Shown: one piece after another, positions 19,606-28,056 of the stretch
Layout of the letters: each line of letters opens with the position of its first letter
Numbering within the stretch: position 1 is the stretch's first letter
From: Pseudomonas sp. MH9.2
Lineage (GTDB): Bacteria > Pseudomonadota > Gammaproteobacteria > Pseudomonadales > Pseudomonadaceae
Assembly: GCF_034353875.1 (NCBI RefSeq)
Contig: NZ_CP133784.1
Location: forward strand, 930,001-994,000
Reading direction: 5' to 3'
DNA: 64,000 nt
The notes under the pieces: model-generated
What the model saw: the letters and a program-made list of their open reading frames with translations, nothing else
What the model was told of the DNA's origin: nothing
Databases searched by the model: none
Translations under genes and position numbers: made by a program

Positions 19606-20121
19606 ATGAACCAGAACACAACGCCACTCATCTATCTGGCCGGCTTCGATGTCTTCAGGCCGGACGCCATTGAGCATGGCCGTTACCTCAAGGCGCTGTG
19701 TGCCGCCCACGGCATGCAAGGGCTGTATCCGTTCGACAATGAGGTCACGCCCGGCCTGACCCCAGAGGCAACCGCGCATCTGATCTGCTCGATGAATATA
19801 GAGATGATCCAGCGCTGCACGGCGATACTTGCCAACCTGAATGTATTTCGCGGCCTGGAGCCGGACTCGGGTACCGCCTTCGAAGTCGGCATGGCAGTGG
19901 GACTGGGCAAACCGGTGTGGGCTTACTTCGATCCGGTCGATTCACTGCGCGCGCTGGTGGCCCATGATGCTCAGGGGATAGATGCCCAAGGCTTTGTGGT
20001 GGAAGACTTCGGCCTGCCGCGCAACTTGATGCTGGCGTGTACATGGGCCGGCGCCAGTGAGACGGCGGAAGAGGCTGCGGCAGGTCTGGCGCGGTATCTG
20101 GTGGGCCATAAACAACCGTGA
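19606..20121 (+). CDS. Nucleoside 2-deoxyribosyltransferase family protein
   Basis: Protein of 171 residues. It starts MNQNTTPLIYLAGFDVFRPD and contains EPDSGTAFEVGMAVGLGKPV, the NDT signature; the catalytic glutamate would be E93. The family moves deoxyribose between nucleobases or hydrolyses damaged nucleotides, in nucleotide salvage or pool sanitising. The ATG at 19606 is chosen over an upstream in-frame start because the conserved fold begins there and AAGG precedes it. It stands alone, divergent from the FAN1-like gene; a DNA-damage link is only suggested by the neighbour. Confidence 0.88.
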   Translation: MNQNTTPLIYLAGFDVFRPDAIEHGRYLKALCAAHGMQGLYPFDNEVTPGLTPEATAHLICSMNIEMIQRCTAILANLNVFRGLEPDSGTAFEVGMAVGLGKPVWAYFDPVDSLRALVAHDAQGIDAQGFVVEDFGLPRNLMLACTWAGASETAEEAAAGLARYLVGHKQP

Positions 20122-20129
20122 CCTATAGA

Positions 20130-20157
20130 CAATCCGTGTCGGGGATAACCCGGATTG
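20130..20157. terminator. Hairpin between convergent genes
   Basis: CAATCCG (20130-20136) pairs with CGGATTG (20151-20157) between the converging deoxyribosyltransferase and small acidic protein genes. There is no strong T-run on either strand. It could serve as a weak bidirectional end signal. Confidence 0.35.
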
Positions 20158-20168
20158 CCTGATAGCCC

Positions 20169-20411
20169 TCAACTCAAGGTAGACGACCCCACATCCCCGC
20201 TGATGGTCGAGTCGAGTTTTTCCGCATCAATGAACTCTTCCAGACCCAGCTCTTCGAGGTCGAGGTCACCTTCCGGGTCGCTGTCGTCATCGGCGTCGGA
20301 ATCATTCAACGGCGATTGATCGCCGCCGAAATGAGGTTCCGTTTCGGTAAAAAATACAGGTGCCGTTGTTTGCACTGACATGTGTTCCGCTGCGTGTGGG
20401 TCAACATTCAT
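20169..20411 (-). CDS. Small acidic protein of unknown function
   Basis: A frame of 80 codons with a good ribosome site (GGAGGCGG before the ATG). The product is strongly acidic in its second half (NDSDADDDSDPEGDLDLEEL then GLEEFIDAEKLD) and has no cysteine, membrane segment or recognised domain. The acidity and low complexity suggest a disordered, perhaps nucleic-acid-mimicking or binding-partner protein, but this is a guess. It converges with the deoxyribosyltransferase gene. I judge it real from the start signals and codon texture. Confidence 0.6.
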   Translation of the reverse strand: MNVDPHAAEHMSVQTTAPVFFTETEPHFGGDQSPLNDSDADDDSDPEGDLDLEELGLEEFIDAEKLDSTISGDVGSSTLS

Positions 20412-20621
20412 CGAGTCCGCCTCCCTCCCTGCATCCTGAATTAATAGCGTGGTCTGCCCATGCCAGAGTAATAGGTGAGATCGCGAAGACCCCTATTGAT
20501 CAACTAAAGTTATCGATTCATGACTATTAGAAAATAGACGTGATCGATTGCACTGTCGATACTACTCCTCGTTGCGTTGGCAAATAGTCCATGAGGAAAG
20601 CCAACGCCTTGGAGAACTTCT

Positions 20622-21701
20622 GTGTCACGCGCTTCCGCTCTATCGCTGCATACGCTCCCCCCACTCGTGCAATGGCTCGGCTTGGCTCTGCTGGCAGGCG
20701 CCTTTGGTCAATTGCTCAAGTTTTGTGAAATCCCCGCTGCATTGTTTCTTGGGCCGATGCTGACGGCGATTCTGTTTGGCGTATCCGGTGCGTCGATCCG
20801 CCTGCACAGGCAAGCCTTTCGCCTGAGTCAGGGGTGTGTCGGAATGCTGGTGGCGCACGCCATGACGATTTCAGTACTGACCACTGTCGCTCAGTCCTGG
20901 CATGTGATGCTGTTCGCCACCGCATTGACTGTCCTGCTAAGCGCGCTGGTCGGAATTGGGCTGGTGCGCTTTGCTGGCATAGAAGGCAGTACCGCAGCAT
21001 GGGGTACCGCGCCAGGTGCTGCCTCGGCGATGGTTACCATGTCCGAGGACTATGGCGCGGATTCGCGGGTGGTCGCGACCATGCAATACGTGCGCGTGGT
21101 GTGCGTGGTGATGGTCGGCGCACTGGTCAGCGGCCTGCTCGGCGTGGACAGCGGCGTGCACGAGATGCAGAGCAGCGCCGTGGCACTACAGGGTTCAAAT
21201 GCACTCAACATCATCCTGAGCGTTGCGGCGATCGCGGTCGGTGTGGTGCTGAGCACGCGGATCCCCGCAGGCGCGTTGCTGCTGCCCCTACTGATCGGTG
21301 GCGCCCTGCAACTGACCGGGCTGTTACAAATCACCCTGCCGCCCTGGCTGCTGGCACTTGCCTATGGCGCCATTGGTTGCTACATCGGCCTGCGCTTCGA
21401 CCGTGCGACGATTCGCTATGTATGGCAACGCCTGCCAGCGATGATCTGCGGCTCGCTATTGGTTATCTCCTTGTGCTCGCTGTCCGCCTGGTTGATCGCC
21501 GAACTGATGGACAAGGACTTTCTGTCGGTGTATCTCGCCACCAGCCCAGGCGGCCTGGACGCCATGTCGATCATTGCCGTCGATACTCACTCGGATGTCG
21601 GCTTCGTGCTCGCCATGCAGACTTTGCGCCTGTTCGGCGTGATCGCCACGGGGAGTTTTTTCGCCCGGCAGATCATCAGATTGACGGCGAAAATCGCCTG
21701 A
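20622..21701 (+). CDS. AbrB-family membrane protein (AimA/ammonia monooxygenase-like)
   Basis: Integral membrane protein of 359 residues made of two repeated halves with about ten helices. Each half has the family's loop: GTAPGAASAMVTMSEDYGAD in the first and SPGGLDAMSIIAVDTHSDVG in the second. This is the AbrB / COG3180 family, once misnamed ammonia monooxygenase. Members are putative regulators or transporters, and some are linked to glutamate or export. The GTG start at 20622 has GGAG seven bases upstream. No partner gene is adjacent, so the substrate cannot be inferred. Confidence 0.85.
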   Translation: MSRASALSLHTLPPLVQWLGLALLAGAFGQLLKFCEIPAALFLGPMLTAILFGVSGASIRLHRQAFRLSQGCVGMLVAHAMTISVLTTVAQSWHVMLFATALTVLLSALVGIGLVRFAGIEGSTAAWGTAPGAASAMVTMSEDYGADSRVVATMQYVRVVCVVMVGALVSGLLGVDSGVHEMQSSAVALQGSNALNIILSVAAIAVGVVLSTRIPAGALLLPLLIGGALQLTGLLQITLPPWLLALAYGAIGCYIGLRFDRATIRYVWQRLPAMICGSLLVISLCSLSAWLIAELMDKDFLSVYLATSPGGLDAMSIIAVDTHSDVGFVLAMQTLRLFGVIATGSFFARQIIRLTAKIA

Positions 21702-21758
21702 GGTGTCGACCCTGACTTTGATCTCTCGCGTAAACCTGAATCAAACTGAACAGGGGCC

Positions 21759-23003
21759 TCAACCCAGCCGTGCAAGGGCTGTTGCCAAACTTGGCGCCAA
21801 GGCCAATACCGGCAGCAAGGTTGCCTGATAGGCATGGTAAAGGTCCGGTTTACCTGGCCAGATATCCGCACTGGGTTGGTTGTACGGGTTCAGTTCATGG
21901 CGCCAGCTGCCATGTTCGCGGTCGATGAAGAAGGTCTCGTTGAACTCCCAAAACCGTCGATACCAGTCTTCGTACTGTTTTTCCCCCGTACGCCGCAGCA
22001 GTGCCGCAGCCGATGCGCAGGCTTCCGCGTGCGTCCAGTGCAGGCGATGACGCACCACTGGGCGATTTTCCCAGTCCAGGGTGTAGACGATGCCGGGCGC
22101 GCCATCGACGTCCCAACCATGGCGACAGGCACCGGCAAACAGACGCTTGGCATCCTCCAGCAGCCAGGGCGGCGTAGGCAGCTTCGCGCGCTGACGTGCG
22201 GCCTCAAGGTGCAGCAACAAACGCGACCACTCAAACGCATGCCCCGGCGTGGTGCCGAAGGGCCGAAAACCATCCGCGGGGTTGTCCTGGTTGTAATCGG
22301 GAAGCGGTTGCCAGTGCAGGCTGAAATGCTCAACCACCTGAAAGTCATTGGCGGCGGCATGGGTATGAATCACCCGCTCGACGATACTCAATGCGCGGTC
22401 CAGCCACTTGCTGTCGCCGGTGACATCGGCCAACGCCAGAAACGCCTCAGTGCCGTGCATGTTGCTGTTGGCGCCGCGATAGGCTTCTTCATCGCTCCAG
22501 TCTCGAGCGAAGGACTCGCGTATCGCACCTTCTTCCGCGCTCCAGAAACGAGTCTCCAGCACCCGTATCGCCTCGGCCAGCAACTCGTCCGCACCGGGAC
22601 GCCCCGCCACCACCGCCGAGCTGGCCGCCAGCGCGACGAACGCGTGCAGGTAAGCCGCTTTACCGGTTTTGGCTCCCTCGCACAAAGGTGTCGCAAACCA
22701 GCCACCCTGCTCGGCATCGCGCAACGGACCGTTCAGCGCCGCAATCCCGTGATCGACCAGCGCGGCAAAGCCGGGAATACCGCGAATATGGGCAAGGGCA
22801 AAGCTGTGGGTCATCCGTGCCGTGTTCATGGTTTCGGCCCGAGCCTTGTCAGGCAGACATCCCCGGTCACTCAGATTGCCGAAGCCTTGCGGCACCTGCG
22901 CCGCCTTGGCAAAAGCCAGCAACCTATTGCCTTCCATCGACAGCCAGGCCGTATGCCCCGGTGCCTGCAACCAACTGCTGAATCCGCGTTTTCCCTCATC
23001 CAT
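21759..23003 (-). CDS. AGE-family sugar isomerase, D-mannose isomerase-like
   Basis: Protein of 414 residues with the alpha6/alpha6 barrel motifs of the N-acylglucosamine 2-epimerase family. RGANSNMHGTEAFLAL, PGHAFEWSRLLL, HWTHAEACASAAALL and GSWRHELNPYNQPS carry the catalytic histidines and the arginine. The overall layout fits the YihS/mannose isomerase branch, which converts mannose to fructose, rather than true epimerases that need ATP. The ATG at 23003 is used because the frame upstream overlaps the chemoreceptor remnant. No sugar transporter or kinase is adjacent. Confidence 0.83.
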   Translation of the reverse strand: MDEGKRGFSSWLQAPGHTAWLSMEGNRLLAFAKAAQVPQGFGNLSDRGCLPDKARAETMNTARMTHSFALAHIRGIPGFAALVDHGIAALNGPLRDAEQGGWFATPLCEGAKTGKAAYLHAFVALAASSAVVAGRPGADELLAEAIRVLETRFWSAEEGAIRESFARDWSDEEAYRGANSNMHGTEAFLALADVTGDSKWLDRALSIVERVIHTHAAANDFQVVEHFSLHWQPLPDYNQDNPADGFRPFGTTPGHAFEWSRLLLHLEAARQRAKLPTPPWLLEDAKRLFAGACRHGWDVDGAPGIVYTLDWENRPVVRHRLHWTHAEACASAAALLRRTGEKQYEDWYRRFWEFNETFFIDREHGSWRHELNPYNQPSADIWPGKPDLYHAYQATLLPVLALAPSLATALARLG

Positions 23004-23117
23004 TTGTTGTTTTACCTCTGTCGATGAGCAGGATCTAAAGGCCAGATCATGCTTGCCGACGTTGGCCTGAGCAAGGGCCGGTATGTCACGCAACGTCACA
23101 TACCATCAGCCGGCGTC

Positions 23118-23447
23118 TCAGACCCGGAACCGCGTCACCACCTCACTCAACTCTGCGGCCAAACGCGAAAGCTCATGGCTGGACGTGCTGATCTGATGGG
23201 CGCCCGTAGCCGATTGCAGAGACAGGTCGCGGATGTTGACGATGTTGCGATCAACTTCGCGGACAACCTGCGCCTGCTCTTCAGCAGCACTGGCGATGAC
23301 CATGTTGCGCTGGGAAATCTGATTGATCGACTCGGTGATGTCGGCCAGCGACTCGCCGGCGCGGGCAGCTTCGATGGCGGCGTTCAAGGCCTGCAAGTTG
23401 GTCTGCTCGGCAATCGAGCGGATCACCCGACGAACGCCATCACGCAA
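23118..23447 (-). pseudogene. Methyl-accepting chemotaxis protein remnant
   Basis: Only the cytoplasmic signalling tip and C-terminal helix of a chemoreceptor remain. IRSIAEQTNLQALNAAIEAA gives the hairpin tip, then the text jumps from ARAGE straight to ADITESINQISQRNM and ends ELSEVVTRFRV. A normal receptor has roughly 60 more residues between these, including QGRGFAVVADEVR, so there is an internal deletion as well as loss of the whole sensor, membrane and HAMP parts. The frame begins at a TTG after an in-frame stop. It is not expected to work. Confidence 0.85.
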
Positions 23448-23528
23448 AAGCCTTAATCTGCTTGTCTAGACGTTAGGTGTGCAGAAAAAGTGGCACCCCG
23501 TCAACGTTGGCTCAAGGAGGCTTTTGCC

Positions 23529-24011
23529 ATGCATCTGGAAGGTTCCTGTCATTGCGGCGCGGTCGAGTTCAGCCTCAACAGCGCTCATCCGTATCCCTAT
23601 CAGCGCTGTTACTGCTCAATCTGCCGCAAGACTCAGGGCGGCGGCGGTTACTCGATCAACCTTGGCGGTGACGCCAGCAGCCTTAAGGTCAACGGGCGCG
23701 AACATATCGCCATCTATCACGCACGAATGAGGCTTGATCATCAGACGCATATCAGCAATGCCGAGCGGCATTTCTGCAAGCTCTGCGGCAGCGGGTTATG
23801 GTTGTTCAGCCCGGACTGGCCAACGCTGATTCACCCGTTTGCCTCGGCCATCGATACCCCGCTACCCGTGCCGCCGGAACACACGCACATATTGCTCGAC
23901 TCAAAAGCCTCCTGGGTCGAGGTCAATGTGCGGCCCGGCGACAAGGAGTTCGACGGCTACCCGGAAGAGTCCCTTAAGCAATGGCACGAGCGGCTCGGCT
24001 TGAGCCGCTGA
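23529..24011 (+). CDS. GFA/CENP-V domain protein
   Basis: Zinc protein of 160 residues with the GFA fold. The metal cysteines are in GSCHCGAVEF, QRCYCSICRKTQGG and HFCKLCGSGLW. Named relatives include glutathione-dependent formaldehyde-activating enzyme, although most members have unknown substrates. The ATG at 23529 follows a strong AAGGAGG with eight-base spacing; the frame extends upstream without support. It lies alone between a chemoreceptor remnant and a metallo-hydrolase. Confidence 0.88.
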   Translation: MHLEGSCHCGAVEFSLNSAHPYPYQRCYCSICRKTQGGGGYSINLGGDASSLKVNGREHIAIYHARMRLDHQTHISNAERHFCKLCGSGLWLFSPDWPTLIHPFASAIDTPLPVPPEHTHILLDSKASWVEVNVRPGDKEFDGYPEESLKQWHERLGLSR

Positions 24012-24024
24012 CGCCAGTAACGGT

Positions 24025-24039
24025 ATTCGATAATCGAAT
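24025..24039. repeat. Short palindrome between convergent genes
   Basis: ATTCGA-TAA-TCGAAT forms a perfect inverted repeat between the converging GFA-domain and metallo-hydrolase genes. No T-run follows. Its function is not known. Confidence 0.3.
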
Positions 24040-24090
24040 TTCAGTGTGGAGATGACCTCCACCCTATAGCGTCCTCAGGTGCATGAGGAC

Positions 24091-25176
24091 TCAAACCTGT
24101 CGGCGGTGGCCTTGGGGTTCGGCAGCGTCCGGGCTGTAAGTTTCGATCACCCCCTCCACGCCCAACCACCACGCATGCCCGCGACTGGGGTATTGCAGGT
24201 AAAACGGCTGGCCCATTTGCGGCGTGCTGATGGTGATGTTCTTTTCCCAAGCCAGGGCCAGGATCCGGTCGAAGGGTTCGTGCCAGGCATGCATCGCCAG
24301 ATCGAACGTACCGTTGTGGATCGGTAATAACCAGCGGCCACGCAAGTCGATATGGGCCTGCAAGGTTTGCTCGGGTTGCATGTGCACGTCCGGCCAGTCG
24401 ACGTTATAGGCACCTGTTTCCATCAAGGTCAGGTCGAACGGCCCGTACTGCTCGCCAATGTGTTTGAAGCCATCGAAGTAACCCGTATCACCACTAAAAA
24501 AAATCCGCTGATCGTCGTCGATCATCACCCATGATGCCCACAACGAACGATTGCCATCACGCAGGGTACGGCCTGAAAAATGCTGCGACGGCGTTGCGAC
24601 AAAACGCATGCCGTCGATTTCAGTGGAGTGCCACCAGTCCAGTTGCTGCACTTTTTGCGCAGGGACGCCCCACTTGATAAGAGTGTCACCCACGCCGACA
24701 GGTGCCAGGAAATGTTCGGTCTTGTGCGCCAATGCTTTGATCGTCATGTGATCGAGGTGGTCGTAATGGTTGTGCGAAAGGATCACCGCCTTGAGCGGCG
24801 GTAACTCTTCAAGGCTGATAGGCGGCTGATGAAAACGTTGCGGCCCAGCCCATTGCACCGGTGAAGCACGCTCGGCGAACACCGGGTCGGTCAGCCAGAA
24901 TTGATTGCGCAATTTGAGCAGCACCGTGGAATGCCCAAGGCGGAAGACGCTGTTATTGGGTGCTGCCAGCAATTGCTGACGCGACAGGGTCTGCACCGGA
25001 ATCTCCCCCACCGGCCGGGTATGCGCCGGTTTGTTAAAGAGGGCGTTCCAAAAAATGCGCAACGTCTTCAGAAAGCCCATCCGGTTCATTGGCGAGTGGT
25101 TACGATAACGTCCCTCGTGCAGCCGAGAGGCCCGTGATCGGGCAACGTCATCTGAATCTCGTGGTGGCTTGGTCAT
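24091..25176 (-). CDS. MBL-fold metallo-hydrolase (UlaG/NAPE-PLD-like)
   Basis: Metallo-beta-lactamase-fold enzyme of 361 residues. The metal motif is LSHNHYDHLD, with further ligands in QHFSGRTL, FSGDTGYFDG and LPIHNGTFDL. The order matches the NAPE-PLD/UlaG group of phosphodiesterase or lactonase enzymes. A hydrophobic, basic N-terminus (NRMGFLKTLRIFWNALFN) may hold it at the membrane. The ATG at 25176 has GGAG upstream; in-frame starts at 25215-25221 are possible. It is divergent from a TetR gene across a region with a strong palindrome, so it is probably that regulator's target. Confidence 0.88.
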   Translation of the reverse strand: MTKPPRDSDDVARSRASRLHEGRYRNHSPMNRMGFLKTLRIFWNALFNKPAHTRPVGEIPVQTLSRQQLLAAPNNSVFRLGHSTVLLKLRNQFWLTDPVFAERASPVQWAGPQRFHQPPISLEELPPLKAVILSHNHYDHLDHMTIKALAHKTEHFLAPVGVGDTLIKWGVPAQKVQQLDWWHSTEIDGMRFVATPSQHFSGRTLRDGNRSLWASWVMIDDDQRIFFSGDTGYFDGFKHIGEQYGPFDLTLMETGAYNVDWPDVHMQPEQTLQAHIDLRGRWLLPIHNGTFDLAMHAWHEPFDRILALAWEKNITISTPQMGQPFYLQYPSRGHAWWLGVEGVIETYSPDAAEPQGHRRQV

Positions 25177-25256
25177 GACAAACTGACTCCAAGGGGCGGA
25201 TGGAGGTTCCTGCATCCGCACGCATGAGGATGGCAGCGAGAATAAAGATCGGGAGC

Positions 25257-25278
25257 AACTACACTACACAGTGTAGTT
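25257..25278. promoter_or_regulatory. Likely TetR operator
   Basis: AACTACACT (25257-25265) and its exact reverse complement AGTGTAGTT (25270-25278) flank ACAC. A nested 15-base palindrome, ACTACAC-A-GTGTAGT, occupies 25263-25277. It lies midway between the divergent metallo-hydrolase and TetR genes, about 80 bases from each start, which is the usual place for a TetR operator. Confidence 0.7.
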
Positions 25279-25355
25279 TCAAGCTTGCAACATGTCAGAT
25301 GACAAGTAAACTGCCGAGTGTAAGAATTTTTACTCCGCCAGTCTGAAGCGAACCT

Positions 25356-25970
25356 ATGAAAGCCCCTCTACGCCTGACCGACCGTAAACGTGAAGCCATT
25401 GTTCAGGCAGCTATTGCCGAGTTTCGCGCCAACGGGTTCGAGGTCACCAGCATGGACAAAATTGCCGCATTGGCTGAGGTGTCCAAGCGCACGGTGTACA
25501 ACCACTTCCCGAGCAAAGAGGAACTCTTCTCCGAAATTCTCCAGCAGTTATGGATCAGCAGCGCCGATCGTCTGGACATGACCTATCACCCTGAGCGCCC
25601 GCTGCGCGATCAGCTCCAAGAGCTGCTGGTGTCGAAAATGCAGATGCTGGCTGACAGCAACTTTCTCGATCTGGCGCGAGTGGCCATTGCCGCGACGATC
25701 CACTCCCCCGAACGCGCGCAAAACATGGTCTCCCGCCTCAATGAGCGCGAAGAAAGCTTTACCGCCTGGATCTGCGCTGCCCAGGCAGACGGTCGTTTCA
25801 AGGCCGTCGACCCGCGTTTCGCCGCCACCCAGATTCATGCATTGCTCAAGGCCTTCGCTTTCTGGCCGCAGATCACTCTGGGTGCTCCGGCTTTGGCCCC
25901 TGCCGCCCAGATGTCAGTGGTCGAATCGGCACTGGACCTGTTTCTGGGCGGGTACGAAATACCGGCCTGA
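25356..25970 (+). CDS. TetR-family transcriptional regulator
   Basis: Repressor of 204 residues. The helix-turn-helix is in AAIAEFRANGFEVTSMDKIA to VSKRTVYNHFPSKEELFSE (about 15-60). The C-terminal ligand domain (TIHSPERAQNMVSRLNEREE onward) resembles the AefR-like C-terminal domain. It is divergent from the metallo-hydrolase gene, with the palindrome at 25257-25278 between them, so it probably represses that gene and itself. The inducer is unknown. Confidence 0.9.
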   Translation: MKAPLRLTDRKREAIVQAAIAEFRANGFEVTSMDKIAALAEVSKRTVYNHFPSKEELFSEILQQLWISSADRLDMTYHPERPLRDQLQELLVSKMQMLADSNFLDLARVAIAATIHSPERAQNMVSRLNEREESFTAWICAAQADGRFKAVDPRFAATQIHALLKAFAFWPQITLGAPALAPAAQMSVVESALDLFLGGYEIPA

Positions 25971-26036
25971 TGGTGGGCTGACGACTTTCTATGGAAAGTG
26001 TAATATTGCACGCTCAGCACAATGAATCAGTGAGCC

Positions 26037-26471
26037 ATGTCCACGGAAAGCGAAGAGAGCCGTCAGATCGTAGCTTCTCTGGCGCACCGAGTCGGTAATA
26101 AAACCGACCCCGCACATATCGTTGAAGCGATTGTTGCGACATTGCAAGACATGGACGCAGCCCTGACCCCCATCATCGGACAGCAAGGGGTTGTCGCGCT
26201 CTATCGCCGCAGTCTCTACCTGTGTGCTTCCACTCATCCCCGCCTGGCTGGCACGCATCAACACGTGCGGACCGCCATAGATCTGACTGCACTCAAATCC
26301 ATGCTTGTTAAGCAAAACAGCACCGAAGCCTGTCTTTTCGGCGAAGAGCTATTGAAGACCTTCTACGAGCTACTGACCACATTGGTCGGGCCCTCGCTCA
26401 CCGAACATTTACTTCGTTCCGTGTGGGAAAATTCTTTGAGCGGTGCGCCCGCGCAGGATACCTCGCCATGA
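26037..26471 (+). CDS. Small partner protein encoded with a KaiC-like ATPase
   Basis: Soluble protein of 144 residues (MSTESEESRQIVASLAHRVG at the start) that I do not recognise as a named family. It looks all-helical, with no signal peptide or membrane segment, and LGEELLKTFYELL-like amphipathic stretches near the end (GEELLKTFYELLTTLVGPSL). Its stop overlaps the KaiC-like start (ATGA), so the two are translationally coupled and probably act together. The ribosome site is weak. It is not KaiA or KaiB by length or motif. Confidence 0.75.
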   Translation: MSTESEESRQIVASLAHRVGNKTDPAHIVEAIVATLQDMDAALTPIIGQQGVVALYRRSLYLCASTHPRLAGTHQHVRTAIDLTALKSMLVKQNSTEACLFGEELLKTFYELLTTLVGPSLTEHLLRSVWENSLSGAPAQDTSP

Positions 26472-27952
26472 CCACCAAAGTGACAATCAACCGCTTGGCA
26501 ACCGGAGTGCCTGGACTTGACGAGGTGCTCGGCGGAGGATTGCCGGAGTTTTCGTTCAACTTGATCGCAGGTCCTCCCGGCTGCGGCAAGACCACGCTGG
26601 CCCATCAGATAATGTTCAACCTGGCAACGCCTGAGCGCCCGGCCCTTTTCTTCACGGTGCTCGGCGAGCCTCCGCTGAAGATGTTGCGTTACCAACAACA
26701 ATTCGATTTTTTCGACAGCGAAGCGATCAATCATTCGATCCGCTACGTCAACCTGGCCGATGACACGCTGGCAGGTAATCTGGATGAAGTACTGCGGCGT
26801 ATCGTTGCCGAGGTCGAAGCTCACGGTCCGGCACTGGTGTTCGTAGATTCCTTCCGGTCAGTGGTGCTGGCAAGCCGGACACAGGACAACCCGAACAACA
26901 ACCTGCCTCAGTTCATTCAACAACTGGGCATGTTGATGACCACCTGGCAGGCGACCACCTTCCTGATTGGTGAGTACTTCACCGAGACCGACACCAACCC
27001 GATTTTCACCGTGGCCGATGGCTTGATCTGGCTGCGGCAGAGCGTGCAGCGCAACTCCATGGTGCGCAAGATGGAAATCATGAAGATGCGCGGCCAGCCA
27101 ACATTGCCCGGGCTGCACACGTTCCGTATTGATACCTCGGGCATCAGAGTCTTCGCACCGGCAGCCTTCCACGTCAAAAAGCAGAATGTTCTGTCAAAAA
27201 ATGTCGTGCCACCGCGCTTGAAAATGGGCATTCCTCAACTGGACGAAATGCTTGGTGGCGGTCTTCCCCAGGGGTATTCCTTGCTGGTCGCCGGTCCATC
27301 CGGCTCCGGAAAAAGCATTCTGGCGGCGTCCTTCCTCGCTGAAGGTGCCCGCACAGGCGAGACCGGCGTGATCGCAATGTTCGAGCAGCGCCCCAACCAT
27401 TCACAGAACGCCACGCTGGCACGCCTGATCAAGAGCGATAAGGTCGGTCTGGTAGACAGTCACGCGCCAGACATGTCCATCGACGAAATCGTCCAGTTAC
27501 TATTGGGCGAGATCAAGCGCCTGAAGGCCACCCGGGTGGTCATTGATTCGCTGTCGGGCTTCGAGCTGGCGCTGGCACCGACCTTCCGTGAGGACTTCCG
27601 CGAATCACTGTCACGCATGGTCACTGCGCTGACCAGTGTCGGTGTCAGCGTATTGATGACCTCCGAACTTGAAGACCGTTACACCGACCTGCGCTTCAGT
27701 CCGTACGGCACGGCCTTCCTGACCGACGCCATCATCGTCCAGCGCTACATTGAAGTCCAAAGCCGCTTGCTGCGCATCATGGCGGTGGTCAAGGTCCGAG
27801 CCAGCGCCCACTCGGATGAGCTGCGCCTGTACCGCATTGACGATAAGGGTCTGCAGATTGAAGACATGCTTCTTGACCAGGAAGGCTTGCTCGGAGGCCG
27901 GCCGACCCGAAGGCGCTCGGATGTGGCACGCCGTGGAGAAGATGAGGCTTGA
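26468..27952 (+). CDS. KaiC-like double-domain ATPase
   Basis: Protein of 494 residues with two RecA-like domains in tandem. Walker A motifs are GPPGCGKT (35-42) and GPSGSGKS (276-283), with Walker B-type strands ALVFVDS (122-128) and RVVIDSL. The catalytic glutamate pairs of cyanobacterial KaiC are reduced to one each (VLGEPP and MFEQRP). The serine/threonine pair phosphorylated in clock KaiC is not evident in the second domain. KaiC homologues in Pseudomonas have been linked to stress resistance rather than a clock. No kaiA or kaiB is in the window. It overlaps the upstream 144-residue gene by four bases. Confidence 0.9.
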   Translation: MTTKVTINRLATGVPGLDEVLGGGLPEFSFNLIAGPPGCGKTTLAHQIMFNLATPERPALFFTVLGEPPLKMLRYQQQFDFFDSEAINHSIRYVNLADDTLAGNLDEVLRRIVAEVEAHGPALVFVDSFRSVVLASRTQDNPNNNLPQFIQQLGMLMTTWQATTFLIGEYFTETDTNPIFTVADGLIWLRQSVQRNSMVRKMEIMKMRGQPTLPGLHTFRIDTSGIRVFAPAAFHVKKQNVLSKNVVPPRLKMGIPQLDEMLGGGLPQGYSLLVAGPSGSGKSILAASFLAEGARTGETGVIAMFEQRPNHSQNATLARLIKSDKVGLVDSHAPDMSIDEIVQLLLGEIKRLKATRVVIDSLSGFELALAPTFREDFRESLSRMVTALTSVGVSVLMTSELEDRYTDLRFSPYGTAFLTDAIIVQRYIEVQSRLLRIMAVVKVRASAHSDELRLYRIDDKGLQIEDMLLDQEGLLGGRPTRRRSDVARRGEDEA

Positions 27953-28056
27953 GTCAGCCGTGTGGTCGAGGCCACGGGCAAGCGTGAGGTGCGATGGTCA
28001 GTGCGCCTCGCGTACTCTTCTTGCCCGGCCAAAAAGCCTTAAAAGCACGGGCCGTA

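Noticed and set aside
21834..23027. 397-codon open frame on the + strand opposite the AGE-family gene
   Set aside because: It is antisense to a gene with clear family motifs, has arginine-rich random-looking text, and is explained by high GC.
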